Source: Gigantopelta aegis (lineage: Eukaryota > Mollusca > Gastropoda > Neomphalida > Peltospiridae). Taken from it: a stretch of DNA of 64,000 nt. The stretch is taken from the NCBI RefSeq assembly GCF_016097555.1, contig NC_054708.1, forward strand, positions 1,306,382 through 1,370,381, read 5' to 3'. Position numbers and translations under genes: made by a program. The notes below the pieces were generated by a model. The model saw only the letters and a list, made by a program, of their open reading frames with translations. It was not told where the DNA came from and made no database searches. Positions 28,082-40,530 of this stretch are shown one piece after another. The stretch's first letter is position 1, and every line of letters begins with the position of its first letter.

Positions 28082-28275
28082 CTATAGGATGTCAAACATT
28101 TGGTAATTTTGATATATTAGTCTTAGAAAGGAAACCTGGTATATTTTTTAATTAGTAGCAAGGATTCTTTTATATGCACCATTACGCAGATAGGATAGCA
28201 CATACCACAGCCCAATGGGTCCACTAACGGGGATCGATCCTAGACCGACCGCACATCAAGAGAGCACTTCAGCAC
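28082..28275 (-). mobile_element. SINE fragment, minus orientation
   Basis: Read on minus it has the GGATCGATCCCCGTT B-box-like block and the central domain (ATATAAAAGAATCCTTGCTA). It abuts a plus-oriented SINE head to head. Confidence 0.65.
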
Positions 28276-28525
28276 TGGTTTACGTCATGGCCTTAGGGCA
28301 GGAGGAAGGGCACTCGCCCGATGTGTGGTATTGTCTAGGATCAATCAGTCAGTGGGAGTGGGCCCATTTTCTCATTATCAATGGTTGTACATACCATCCT
28401 TTCGGCGTGATGGTACACATAAAATATCCCTTGCTACTAATGGAAAAACTGTAGTGGATTACAAACTGACGGCAATAGCCAATCATTAATAAATCAATGA
28501 ACTCTAGTGGTATTATTAAACTTTA
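28276..28525 (+). mobile_element. SINE, plus orientation
   Basis: The head has GGATCAATC. The central domain (aaaatatcccttgctactaa) is followed by the tail caatgaactctagtggtatt. Confidence 0.7.
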
Positions 28526-28955
28526 AAACTGGTGCGATATGTTATGTGCAATTTAATGAACAGTAGATCCTTACAAAAGGAGCAACATATTCCCACCTCA
28601 CTTTAATCCAGTGCAATGGGGTTAGACATCGTTGAAAATAGTTTTGATACAATCAGGGTTAAGATTATTAAGGTATGCACAGAGTGAAACACATTAAAAA
28701 AATAAAAGCTCAATACTATAACTTTAATAAATGTAATTTTCCAGCATTTCTGATTAGATCTTACTTTGTGAAAATAATTTTACCCCCCCAAAAACTGAAA
28801 TCTTGAAATAAAAATCAGAAAAATCATCTCCATGTATGCACCATAATAAAGACGACAATGTCGCACCAAGAAACAGCAATAAAACAAAACCTCTAAAGAT
28901 TTAGCACCGATTATTAGAAAACAAAATCAAGTGGCTGGAAATTGTTTTATTTAAT
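28526..28955. other. Spacer downstream of RPL35
   Basis: AT-rich sequence with no gene seen. The RPL35 polyadenylation signal AATAAA sits right after its stop codon, at about 28945-28950 on the minus strand. Confidence 0.6.
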
Positions 28956-29187
28956 TTATGCCTTCACAGCATATTTTCTCACAGGGTACAGTCTTTCCTT
29001 GCGCTGCTGTTTCTTTGTTTTACGGCCGAGCTCGTATTTTGTGAGTGCTCTGCGCATCGCTCTCGTCTTCTTGGGTCGCAGGTCCTTGGGCTTGTGGCGC
29101 TTTCCCTTGAAGAACATTCTCAAGTTCTCCTTCTGTGTCTGGTTAATGACGGTGAGGACTCGCGCAATCGACTTTCTTACTGTGCAT
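28956..29187 (-). CDS. RPL35: RPL35 coding exon 4 (last)
   Basis: The exon encodes [20 protein letters not shown] through RKYAVKA and stop. The acceptor is TTATTTCAG|A and completes the split Ile codon from exon 3. The AATAAA signal overlaps the end of the coding region by only a few bases. Confidence 0.95.
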
Positions 29188-32047
29188 CTGAAATAAGAAA
29201 TAAATTTACATTGAAATTAAAACTAAGCACTCTGATCAACAAGCAGTACATAAAGTTAATGCATGCTTTGTTTAACGACACTACCAGAGAACAATTTTTA
29301 CATTGTCTTAGAAAACCCGCAACATTTTACCATTAGTAGCAAGGGTCTTTTATATACACTATCCCAGACAGGATAGCACATACCATGGCCTTTGATATAT
29401 CAGTCGTGATGCACTGGCAAGAATGAGCCTAATGGGTCCACCAATGGGTATCGATCCTAGACCAACCACATACCAAGCGAGCTCCTTACCACTGTGTCAT
29501 GTCCCGCCCAAATACTTTGATGAACAAGGAGTACATCAGACAAGACAATGGGGAAAACAACGATTATACCTTTTTTTAAATTGGGTAAAAAAGAAAAAAT
29601 ATATATATACATGTATTAAGAAAATGTATACAGATAAAACATGAAAAAAAAAAATTCAAATATATTCCAGTTTAAGAAAGTGACAAAAAATTAAAAAAAC
29701 TCCCCGGTATTTCCGATTGCCTTGAGCACTTGCAGGGGTTATGCAACTATGATCCACATTTCACCATCTAGTATTAGAGCCAATGTAAATAACACAGAGC
29801 TAAATTCAGAAGTTGGCAAACAAATAAGACATGTATTAAAATCATAGAATGTGGTGAACAATCGAGAACTTTTAACTTTCATTGATCTGGACTTGCAGTG
29901 TGTGAGAAACAAAGAAAACCCCCAGAAATGTTTATTTAATAATTATTTAGTTATGTATGAGGTCATAACTGGTCAAGAGAAACAGAAAAAACATGAAACC
30001 GTAACCTGAGAACTCTTCATTTAACAAGATGGTTTTCACATCTCATGTTACATCATGAAACCGTAACCTGAACTCTTCAGTTACACACTTAACAAGATGG
30101 CTTTCACATCTCATGTTACATCATGAAACCGTAACCTGAGAACTCTTCAGTTACACACTTAACAAGATAGCTTTCACATCTAATGTTACATCAATGTAGT
30201 TAATACTTGTTGATGCTGAAAAAAGGTTTAAAGAAACTAATTGTGTTTGTTTCTTGCATTAATAACAACAAAAGGTGAGACTGTGACTTGTACAAATGAA
30301 ATGTTTTATGAAGCAATCCCTGCAATTATGTCCACGGCAAAAAATAGTGCTGTGGAGAACAAAAAACTCCACGGCAATTGCAGGGATTGTGAAGTGTGCA
30401 GTTACTCACATCTTTGCCAATTTTGAAGCTGCCCCTCCAGTAACCTTGGCAACACGAAGATTCGCAAGTTCCTGAAAATTACGAGTGAAATACTTATTAC
30501 TCTACATTTGAAATGTGGCTTTTGGTCTGCAATGTATTTTGTCATGCCAAAAGTAATCATTATTTTTTTTTTTAATGCAACCCCCCACCCCGATTTTTAA
30601 GCTGCTGCTTGCCAATTGGCCTAATGCATGTTTTTTAGCGAACAAATTTAATTACTAATTCTCTAAGAAGTTAATTTTAGAATCATCTGCCATCATTTTA
30701 ACTCTTCAGTTAAATGAATGTGGCAACTGATTTTCTATGAAAATTTGCCAAATTGCTACTATTTCATGGGCTTCATCCTAAAACCTGATAATCCATATTA
30801 CAATCAGTCATGTTAGTTACAAGAGAAGAAAACAAGGGCAAACCTCTTTCAACTCTGTCAGCTGTTTCGTTAAATCTTCCTTCTTCTGACCTCGTAGGTT
30901 CTTCGTCTTCACCTTCGCCTAGAAAAGAAATTCAGAAGAAATGCTTTATTTAACGACGCACTCAACACATCCTGTCTTTGGGATGGTGCACATAAAAGAT
31001 CCCTTGCTGCTAATCGAAAAGAGTAGCCCATGAAGTGGCGACAGCAGGTTTCCTCTCTCAATTTTTGTATGGTCCTTAACCATAAGACTGACGCCATAAA
31101 ACCGTAAATAAAAGGTGTCGAGTGCGTCGTTAAATAAAACATTTCCTTCCATTCTTCTTTCCTGTGTTGTGTGGGCATTTGTGTGTGTTTTAGTTTACAT
31201 AAATAAAATACCCTTCGGTACAATTGAAGACCTAGTGAACAAACAAAATATGTATTTTGTAAATACAATAATTGTTACAGGGGCATAGCGTTATCTAGAA
31301 CGGAGAGGGGGGGGGGGGGGTGTCCTGAATATGAACAGAGCGGACCCTTTTTTCCTTTGGGCCACAATACATCGCAAGTAACTCCCCTTGGTATGAGTTC
31401 ATTAGAGAAAAGAATGTACTGTATATCATGTCAATGTCTTCCATTTTCAACTGCGAAACGAAGCAGCTCACTGGACACCGCCATTTTAATTAGTGCACTC
31501 TACTATACCTAACTGTTAATGTCATCGAAACCTCTTGCACTAACCATGTAAACAGTTACGGATACGTCCTCATATGTTTAACTAAATGTAGTCGTGACGC
31601 TAACCGTGGGTGATCGAAACCTCTTACACTAACCATGTAAACAGTTACGGATACGTCGTCATACGTTTAACTAAATGTAGTCATGACACTAACAGTGTGT
31701 GCTCAAAACCTCTCTAATTCAGTCATTTCCTAATCATAGAATCTAATCATTTAAATATACAGTATGTACGGTAAGTTTCACTTCACAGCTGATGAAATAC
31801 AGTGGTATTATTATTATACACTAGGAGATTTTACCAAATGTTATCATTTTTAGTACCGTCAATCAAAAAGATTTCCCCAAGTTCACACAATAATAAATAT
31901 GACCAGGCTCAGATACAAATGCATTTAAACAAACTATTATTTAATACCAGTTATTGTGTAAAAACCCAGAAATACAGCTTAGAAGTTGTCAAGACTCTGG
32001 TTGTCAGGTTAATTCTACCTACTAAATTAGCATGGCCATTGGAAATG

Positions 32048-32122
<75 letters not shown>

Positions 32123-32253
32123 ACTATAAATAGCCATTCATGTTTAATACGACCGTCAGGGCGATCAGTGACCATTACGAATGTTGGTAATTTGTGAATA
32201 CAGAAAACATTTAGTCTCTGCGTTCAGCCACGAGCATTTGGAAAAATTACCAT
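28956..32253 (-). CDS. RPL35: 60S ribosomal protein L35 (uL29)
   Basis: This is a component of the large ribosomal subunit near the tunnel exit (family knowledge). Three certain coding exons are 30918-30844, 30471-30410 and 29187-28956; with a lone initiating Met they give 123 residues, equal to human. The protein reads (M)[73 protein letters not shown] and [15 protein letters not shown]. Exon 2 starts in phase 0 with GCGAAG, so the first exon should end exactly at ATG. A candidate ATG|GTAATT lies at 32253-32251 but is unproven; the sure coding span is 28956-30918. Intron 3 carries a SINE, a short repeat and a stable hairpin. Confidence 0.93.
29262..29512 (-). mobile_element. SINE in RPL35 intron 3
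   Basis: Minus-oriented copy. Its tail appears on plus as ctttgtttaacgacactacc, then the central domain, then ggtatcgatcctagaccaac of the head. Confidence 0.75.
30000..30200. repeat. Short tandem repeat in RPL35 intron 3, ~70-bp unit, about 3 copies
   Basis: The unit contains atgaaaccgtaacctgagaa and cacatctcatgttacatc. No clear exon similarity. Confidence 0.8.
30314..30389 (-). other. Perfect 14-bp stem hairpin in RPL35 intron 3
   Basis: CAATCCCTGCAATT (30314-30327) pairs perfectly with AATTGCAGGGATTG (30376-30389). The loop contains a nested GTGGAG...CTCCAC stem. It lies 20 bases inside the intron from the exon 3 donor. It could be an intronic RNA or a splicing-related structure; no snoRNA boxes were recognised. 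Confidence 0.6.
30410..30471 (-). CDS. RPL35: RPL35 coding exon 3
   Basis: The exon encodes [20 protein letters not shown] plus two bases of Ile. Acceptor TTTTCAG|GAA, donor AT|GTGAGT. Confidence 0.95.
30844..30918 (-). CDS. RPL35: RPL35 coding exon 2
   Basis: The exon encodes [20 protein letters not shown] and TELKE, 25 codons in phase 0 at both ends. Acceptor TTTTCTAG|GCG, donor GAG|GTTTGC. Confidence 0.94.
30945..31144. mobile_element. Composite SINE fragments in RPL35 intron 1
   Basis: It starts with an inverted tail (atttaacgacgcactcaaca) and ends with a direct tail (gagtgcgtcgttaaataaaa). The central domain lies between. Two truncated copies are probably joined. Confidence 0.65.
31517..31705. 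repeat. Two-copy ~93-bp tandem duplication
   Basis: The segment with aaccatgtaaacagttacgg and ttaactaaatgtagtc occurs twice with few differences, in or just upstream of RPL35. Confidence 0.8.
32047..32122. repeat. (AT)n microsatellite
   Basis: An uninterrupted TA run of about 60 bp, with a short AAATA break near the end. Confidence 0.95.
32251..32253 (-). other. RPL35: Candidate RPL35 initiation codon exon
   Basis: On minus the sequence is CATGCGCGAA ATG|GTAATT. This supplies a lone ATG in phase 0 directly before a donor, as exon 2 requires. A pyrimidine-rich CTTGCCC lies about 20 bases upstream. Alternatives with ATG|GTTAGT exist at about 31540 and 31630. Confidence 0.35.
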
Positions 32254-32259
32254 TTCGCG

Positions 32260-33540
32260 CATGGGCAAGTTTGTCATTTTTTTTATTATTTTTTTTAATA
32301 TTTACAGTGACGAAGACAGATTAATCATTTTTAAAAGAAAAAATTTACTTTGTCAAAAGCTGTCAGTTCACCCTTTTTCCCTAATGATCACCAACACTGT
32401 ATGTCAATACATACCAGTGAATAGTTTGTAAAATGACAATTTTTTAATTAACTGATTTTTAATTACAAAAATGCAGCATGCCATTTACAAACTGAATATA
32501 ATAATTAATAACAAATTGTAACGTGGAATGAAAATCATAAAAATTCAACGATTTGGCCTTGTTGATCCGACATGTGTCAAGTGGACCCGAAATCAGCAAT
32601 TTTAAGAAATAAACAAAAATGATGTAGTAAAATTAAATTAAAAAAATTAGGGTTTGTAAAGTTTTGTATTTCAATACTTACAAGTCTAAGTTTATTGTTA
32701 CTGAAAATGTTCCCGAACTGTTTAGAAAATCCTCACAAATAAATGGCAAGCAGATGACAACACATCAGATGTTAATTACGCGAACCATGCTCAAGAAAGC
32801 AATCATAATGGAGTTTGATACATAATGCAGTTGGGGACGTTGATGATATAATATATATACCTCGTCTCATAGCACCGACTGACGGCCATGTTCAACACAG
32901 GTATAGGAAGGTACCAAAAAAAAAGAAGGGGGGGGGGGGGGCACAAGTGCATGATGCATATTAATTTTGGTCTGTTAAACTTTGAAGTACTCCAAGAAGA
33001 GCAAGATGGAAGCCGTTCAGGTTTTTTTTGTCTGAGCAATGTTTCTCTTTTTTGGTAAATAATTAACCAACAGTACAGCAGAAATATGTCCGGTGACAAT
33101 GTAAACTTTGTATCACTTTTTCTAACACCATCACTGACGTCATAGCGCTGATGAATGGTTACTTTGTTTAACTAAATGATTTATCTGTTGTTAAAAGTTA
33201 CAAAATACAATGTGGAACTGGAAAATCTGTGTGCATCTTTGTTTCTTTATTGCAGTAACATTTATGTAAATATTATTGTAGTTCATGCAGGGTTTATTTC
33301 TTGATAATGAGTTACTGGATCGGCATCTTAATGCAATGGATATTGTTTTGAAATGGCAACATCACTGAGAGGAATGTGGAAATAAAGAGTTGAAACATGA
33401 ATATGAAATGATGTAATAATAATCAACATTCTGTGTAACATTCATTAAATGTTTATCAAATAACTGGAAATATTCACTATATTCATGACAATGTAAGTTC
33501 CAAAGACATTTGCAAGTCGACTTTTAAACACACTCACGAT
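32260..33540. other. Intergenic stretch, no gene recognised
   Basis: AT-rich, with a G homopolymer near 32930-32942 and a TGACGTCA (CRE-type) site near 33134. No element boundaries were identified. Confidence 0.5.
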
Positions 33541-36070
33541 TTCAATGACATTTAGTTTAAAAAAGAAATCGCCAGTAAAAATATAGATACCTAGCAACAA
33601 TGACATTGCGATGTTTGCTAAAACAGAGGAGCATTTGGGAGAAATAATTCATAGATTTGAATCCATGATTGAGGAGTGCCGGAAGACAACAGAGTTCAGA
33701 ATAAAAATCTACTTAAAGTATCTACAGATGACATTAACCAAAGACTGGTAACTCTGGAAGAAAATTGTGCAAAACAATCCTCTAAAATAGCTAATCTAGA
33801 AGAAAAAGAAAAAACCCTCATCTGAAAGCAAAATTAAATGCATCGGATAAGAAAAACAAAAGAGCACATGATGTTAAACAACCAGCAGTACACAGTGGGA
33901 TAACTCCTACACTGAAGACATTGCCAGCTAAATCATCAGCTAGCCAGGCCTTCCAGGGAGATGATATTAAACAACAAGCAGTACACAGTGGGATAACTCC
34001 TACACTGAAGACATTGCAAGCTAAATCATAATCTAGCCAGACCTTCCAGGGAGATGTGACAGAGAACCAGGCTCAATATGCAATCAGGATTCCTGCTGAG
34101 GAGGAACGTTTGCCAATGTTAACAGACATTGCCCTTACAAACAGGTACAGCTGTCTTAACATCCAACTATTCTCAGAATCATCAACAGGTCAAAGAGGAT
34201 CAACACACTGGCGTTTAAACAACACACAACAGCAGTGGAACAAAACAGAGGAGACCCAAGCATCTTTTGTTCCATCACTATCCATGCCAAAAAGTTGTAA
34301 TAGGCAGTTCGATGGTGAAAGGGCTGAATCCAAAATGGCTCGATAGGTCTGGAAAACCCCATGTAAAAACATACCATGAGGCTACCATCAATGACCTATT
34401 GCAAATGTTTTCAACACATCAAGCAGTACATGCAGAAACCAGTGATGTTGCTCTACTCGTTGGCTCAAATGATTTTTGCACAGATGAAACAATCAATACA
34501 ATCTTAACAAAAATATCTGCACTTGTGAAAGATTTCAAGAGTTTTTCCAAATGCCACCTTACACATTTGCACCATTCCACCCAGGAATGGGGAAAATTGC
34601 AATGCCGGTAATGACTGTATCAATGAATTCAATTGTGCAATTAAAGGCCTTGGGGACTGTTAATTGACCGTTATAAAACAGCTTGTTGGACAGAACAACA
34701 TGCCAAAACATTAGCTGTATAATGGTACAACTCACCTAAATGAAAAAGGGACAAGTGTACTGACAGGCATCTTGTCCAAGGCATTGCATCTATGGTACAA
34801 TGGCATAAACAAAAGACAGGAACCAGAAAAAGGTAGCCATTTTACAGCCAAATGTGATGGAGAGATTCCCAAACACTCCAGCTGCAGATGCAAGAAACTC
34901 GCAGAACGAGACCCAAAACACTCATGATTCGGCCTATCAGTAAACTAAGCAGGCTTCTCGAAGCAGTTTGCCTCAGACTCAGCAACCCCAGCTTCCATAT
35001 TGTCACCCTTCTAGTGTACAATATCACAACCCATTCCAACCACATGTTGACATCTCCCTGCTTCAGACATTACCCTCTGCAAACTGCCAACAACAATGGA
35101 GTGGATTTGAACCACAGGCCATACTGTATTATCCTGCTGGTGGTAGTGCATTCGGTTTATCTACTTTCCAGTATCCTTGTACCTACAGCCCACCGTTGCC
35201 TTCAGGTGGTATCCAGCCCCTTTGGGCAGCTTACTAAGGACCATGTTTTGTACTATGTATTCAGGTTCTCAACTTTACAAAAGACCACAACTTATTCCAA
35301 CATTTGCTACAATATCCAAATTAATGGTGGATTCAATGTGTGCAACCTACATGTACAGTATATAAACAGTACATTTGTGTGTTCTATGAGATAAGATATT
35401 TGTGTGCGTGCATTGTGTAGGCATTTGGAAACTAAAAAGAAATACCTCAAACTAACACATTGGTGTTTTACAACACAAGCAATGCTTTCAAAAGCCATAA
35501 TATTCATGCAGTTGCAGCTGCATGTATGGAAATATTAATTAATGTTTAACAGTCATGTATGCTAAAAATGTTATAATAACAGCCTACATAGGCTCTAAAT
35601 TTCTTACCATCTTGTTGCATATATGTTTATTTAAATTTAGTTAACGATATTTCAGTGCTATCTTGGAACAAGGACTTGGTTCCAAGGCTATTGCAGTATT
35701 GGCAGAACAGCAAAATTCAATGACTTTGAACGTATAGTTAACCGTTATGATTTCGTGTATTCAACTGAAACATGGACCACCAAAGAACACACCAAGAACA
35801 TCATGCAAAGCTCTCTCTTTATAACTGGGAAAACCAAAAATGTAATCCTATTGTAATAAAAATTGCTAAACCTATTTTACAGGTGCCTAGAAGATGCAGT
35901 AATATAGGATCCCTTAGTGAAATGGGTTTATTTCCATTATCATATGATATAATATTATTAATGTTGAAGTATTACAACAGACTCCAGTTAGCTACAAATG
36001 ACTGTCTTATTCACAAAGCTTGATTGAGGATATTAAGCTGAAGTCTTCAAATGTGTGCAGTTCATTAACA
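33541..36070 (+). mobile_element. Decayed LINE, 5' part (ORF1, endonuclease start, C-terminal piece)
   Basis: The ORF1-like part has a coiled-coil segment near 33610-33800 and an SGNH-like segment (VVIGSSMVKGLNP, LLVGSNDFC) near 34290-34480. A ~87-bp piece is duplicated in tandem near 33880-34050. Near 35650-35800 an endonuclease-like start is visible (ISVLSWN..., then FERIVNRYDFVYSTETWTTK) across frame changes. Most of the RT is missing: from about 35850 the sequence is already C-terminal (PRRCSNIGSLSEMGLFPLSY). A 4.45 kb hAT-like element interrupts it at 36076. Clade not resolved. Confidence 0.65.
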
Positions 36071-36522
36071 AAATGCAAGGCTCGAATTTGGCAGGCGGCA
36101 GGCGGCAATTGCCGCTCAAAGCGCACAAAATGCTTTCCAAAAAACCGTTTCACAAGCAGGTTTTGCTTTCCATCTGGTTTCTAAAATTTGTTTCCGGTAT
36201 ATCCCAGAATTCGCGTTTGTCGCACGTTTTAAAACTTAAAACAGTGCTATATTTGTATCGACATCGTAGACGCGGCCATGTTACATTGGAGCGCACACCA
36301 ATAATGGCAGAATTATCGACCAACAACATTCTCGAAACTCATTCGGATCACATCGGCCGATTACGGTTTTTCAAATCCGAGTTCAGCGACAGCGAGTAAT
36401 GCAAACGTCCTGAGCTATTTGGACTGGTTCTCGGACTGGTCATTCGGTTTAACATGTAGCGTAAAAACTAGTCTAGCCAACGTTAGGAAACAACTACTGG
36501 TTGAACTTACGCTTATTTATCG

Positions 36523-36813
36523 ATGGAATCAGCCGAGAAGTTCCGAGTGTCGCGACTTTCAAAAACGACTACAATTTTAGAGACTACCATCGACCAAGCT
36601 ACTTTAGAACTTATTACAATCATGGCCGCGGTGGCCAAAAAAGCTACTGTCGAGAAATGGGCAAGTACACACGCAAACTGGTTAGAATTTGAATGCGCCG
36701 AAAAAGGTTCTGTGACGATTTCATGCAAAATTTGTAAATTGATGAAAAGAAGAATTTGTGGGTTGCGAAACTATAGTGCTAAATACGTTGACGGTACAGG
36801 CGATTCTTGGTAA
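36523..36813 (+). pseudogene. Fragment of a hAT transposase N-terminal zinc-finger region
   Basis: The 96-residue frame has CKICKLMKRRICG preceded by WLEFECAEKGSVTIS, the usual C-x2-C beginning of TTF/BED-type fingers in hAT-derived proteins. The catalytic region is not present in recognisable form. Confidence 0.5.
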
Positions 36814-37566
36814 TAAAGATAATCAACCATATAAATAAACAGTAATATAAAATGTAAATTTAGGTAAACATTTGGCACCAAAAACAGTGTTGTTCGAGCT
36901 GGCATACTTTGTGTAGTTCCGGATCACTTTCGAAAAATAGAGGCGTACGCCTTCAAAAACACAATTTCCAACATGTTAGCACTTTCAGCACGTTCGTGGA
37001 TCCTGCCGGACATATTTTATGATCATTTGCAACTCCATAGGGTTCCCATCCCCCTGATTACGCCCCTAATTAGCAATTTCTAAAATCGACTGAAAATCAA
37101 CGATGGCGTCCCATGACGTCAGCTACACGGGGCGTTTTAAAAGTAAAGGTGCGCGATCCTTATTTTCGTTGTGTACTTTCAACAAGTTGAATTATATTTG
37201 ATTTCTGGCATTCTAGTATATAATAATAATAATAATTAATATTATTATTACTAATAATAAATAATTGTTTTCATTTATTATCGTATATATCAATAATAAT
37301 AATAATAATAATTATTATTATTATATTGATGACTTTTAAAAGTCACATTTTCTTTGTGAAAGGAACAAAGGCTTGAAAATAGAAAGAAATGACATAGCAA
37401 AATGTCAACTTTGGGACTGTTTAGTATTTATCATAATACAGGGGTGGATTATGCTTTAGGTGGGGTGGGGTGGGTCCAGAATTATAAATTTTACAGGTTA
37501 TCTATGTGGTGGGGGTGGGTTTTTTTTTTAGCCGGATATAATCCACCCGTTTAAATATTAAAATTA

Positions 37567-38502
37567 CCGTATATCTTCGCCTGTAAGTCGATCTCGGCTA
37601 TAAGTCGAGTCCCTAATTTCAAGTCCCTGAAAACTTATTTTTTTATTGACCCGTTTATAAGTCGACCCATGAAAAACAACTTATAAATATTGAAGTATTT
37701 CTTATTTTCAGCACATGAGAACAATAATGTACAATATTTGAACAAAAGAAAATTATTTTACAAACTTTGGTTTTCACGTTTTGTAGATCGCAAACAAGTA
37801 ACATAGCATCAAAACGAAATATTCCCTTAGTAGATAGTGCAAGCTGTTTGGCTGTTACCGTATGGCACTGTACAGCATGGGTTTGTGCACAGACAACAAC
37901 TTTATTTATAAACACTGACAACAGATCACTACAATAAAACTGAAAGTATCAGTTAATCACGTTTTGTCGCCATATTAATACATGTAAGGAGGATAACTCT
38001 GGAAAGTACACTGGTTTTTATGTATGTCCCTATTGCTCTAGTGAACTGCAGAAATCAGTCTAAGCTGTTTTAAGGGAAAGCTCAGTAATATTCATGAAGA
38101 TAATCACCGACAAAACATTGTTTGAACAACCATTAATGCCAGTGACCAGATTTCAAAATAAACTCAGGCAACAGGTAGTTAGTATTGTTTACATTTTTGC
38201 TATTAGTGATGACTGTTATTTTAACTAAGTGGACTGTTCTCTTGGCATGTGAGTGAGATCGCACGCCTTTTTGTGTAACCAAAACCGTTCTATTGCCAAA
38301 AAAAAGAAGGTTATAATAAATGCGTCAAATTAACATATTTGAGTACAAATACAGGGCATACTTCAACAATAACACTTGTAAATAATCCCCAAAACGGTAA
38401 TATTTTTGGGTGAAATTTTTTTACCCTCTTATAAGTCGACCCCCCAAGTTATAAAATAAGTTTTGGGTGAAAAAAATTTGACTTATAAGCGAAGATATAC
38501 GG
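37567..38502. mobile_element. Pogo-like element flanked by TA, nested in the hAT-like element
   Basis: It begins CCGTATATCTTCGCCTGTAA and ends TTATAAGCGAAGATATACGG; the ends are complementary. TA lies at 37565-37566 and 38503-38504. No intact transposase was seen. Confidence 0.75.
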
Positions 38503-40530
38503 TAAGCTTATAATTTTGAAGCAGGACGGTTAGACCCCTCGTTAATAATGATATATATTAATATAGTGACACACACTAAACAGTCACAAAAGTGGATTAT
38601 TAATTATTATTTCTGATGTGTTGTTCCATTTGCCCTTTTCTGGTTAGTCTCCCACCCCCCGCAAAATAATTCCTGGATCTACTCCTGAATACAGAATTAT
38701 TTTCAAGGATGGTCTAAAGGCTAGGGCTAGCTCAGAATGACCATATGAATACACAGATCAGTGGCCAACGGACTCTCCTGCATCAGAATGCGATTGTGTA
38801 AAACAAAAATTCCACTGAAAAAAATAATCCACCCTATAGTGGTACAGACTGTTTAAATGCGAATTATAATTAAGCCGAATAAGAGATTTTCACTTCGTTG
38901 ACAAAACCAAATAGAGGACCCCTTCCCCCTCTCTCCCAAAGTCGAGTAGTCGAGTATGCGAAAAGCACGTGCAATGGCACATGCGAAACAGACCACTGGC
39001 GGTGGCATGGTTTTATAAAGGTCCTCATGTCAAAATTGTTCCGATTCTTTTCTTTGTACATTAAACTTTTTTCTTTTTTTTCCAATCAATCAATCAAGCA
39101 AGCAATGGGGTGGACGGCTCTCACACTGAGGGGGGCGGGCAACATTACTGAATCGTCTTATGGGGCAAATACAAAGACACGTGTGCAGCGATTTTAGCAA
39201 TTCTAGACTGGCGATCTAACAGGTCATACGGGCTCTTATTTTTGTAGGGGGCAGGGCAGACTGATTTTTGCCCAAATTAAACGAAAATGGAATTTTAAAA
39301 AACTACATTTTATTTATATTAGCCATATTTGTGAATGACTGCGGCTGGTATTCGTACGAATGGCTAATTACATGTAGGCTTACAAATATAACGTGAGAGA
39401 CAAGTGGACAAACACTTAAAATCGTAGTTTCAGTTTGTAAAATACATGTCTTTACATTATATACATATTGTCATTACCTGTAGAAAACAAAAATAATACA
39501 AGAAAAATAGGTGGAACTACAACGATTAATATATTTTGAAGAGGATGACTGGCCATGGGACGAACAGTCTAGGGCTACTATGACATGGGCCCCGAGACAT
39601 ACAGAGTCGAATTATTATGAACTAGTGTTTAAAATGACGAATCAAGAGGTTTAAGAAGAAAATAATAATGATAATAATCATCATCATCGTTATAAAGGAA
39701 GGGGGGGAAGTGGAAGAAAAAAATTCCACCGTATTCAACGTTTTTGAGTCTCGAGATAAACCCTGTGTTCATCGCCCCATCTAGCGGCAGTTACAACGTA
39801 AATACTTCCGTTTTGTGAGTGATCCGCAACTGGCGTATCAAGTGTGTCCCCTTTGAGGAGTTACAGTAAGTCGTTTACAGCATCACTTTTCATAAAACTA
39901 GTCATGCACAATCTATATATGTTTCCCCTACTCGTACTATAAAATTTCAAAGGATATAAAAAGAAAAACATCAAAAACTTCATCTCTCTTTTTAAACGTA
40001 TAATTTTTTCATGTCGTCAGTTCGTGTACAGTTTTAATAGTGGTTATGTATCGCCGTCTAAAATAAAACCAAGACTATATACTGTTAGTTATTTTACATA
40101 CAATTTCAAGAAACATGTATTATTTGTTTGTTAGAATATTTGTTTAATGAAATTTACATAGAAACGACTAAAAATTGAATATACCGACAGACTGATCGGT
40201 AACTACAGGTGATCTGGAACTGGCGCATCACCTGTACTAACAATATTAAATTGGACATGGTTAAAAAAACAGCTGAAGGAGAGAGTGAGTCTGAGAGTGA
40301 TACTGACATTCAATAATCTGTCACTGTCTCAGGGTAATAAACATATAAACCAGGTACATAATTTGTTTGGACTCTTTTATTTTGTATAGATTTAATAAAA
40401 TAAGTGTAAAATAAAAGCAATACCTGTGCTCTAGAACTGCTTCTCAAATTCAAACATTTGCCTCCCAATTAAAGTTTGAAAAGCAAAGATTGCCCCCCAA
40501 TCAAACAAATTAATTTCGAGCCTTGAAATG

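Larger units (their letters stand above)
36076..40525. mobile_element. hAT-like DNA transposon with 5-bp target duplication, 4450 bp
   Basis: The ends are CAAGGCTCGAATTT and AATTTCGAGCCTTG. AAATG is duplicated at 36071-36075 and 40526-40530. A short exon-like frame at 36523-36813 codes KWASTHANWLEFEC and VTISCKICKLMKRRICG, resembling the zinc-finger segment at the start of hAT/ZNF862-like transposases. No full transposase is visible. It contains a pogo-like insertion. It sits inside a LINE, splitting the LINE's C-terminal region. Confidence 0.75.

Noticed and set aside
37655-37921. 88-codon minus-strand frame inside the pogo-like element as a transposase
   Set aside because: No DDE or helix-turn-helix motif could be seen; too short to support.
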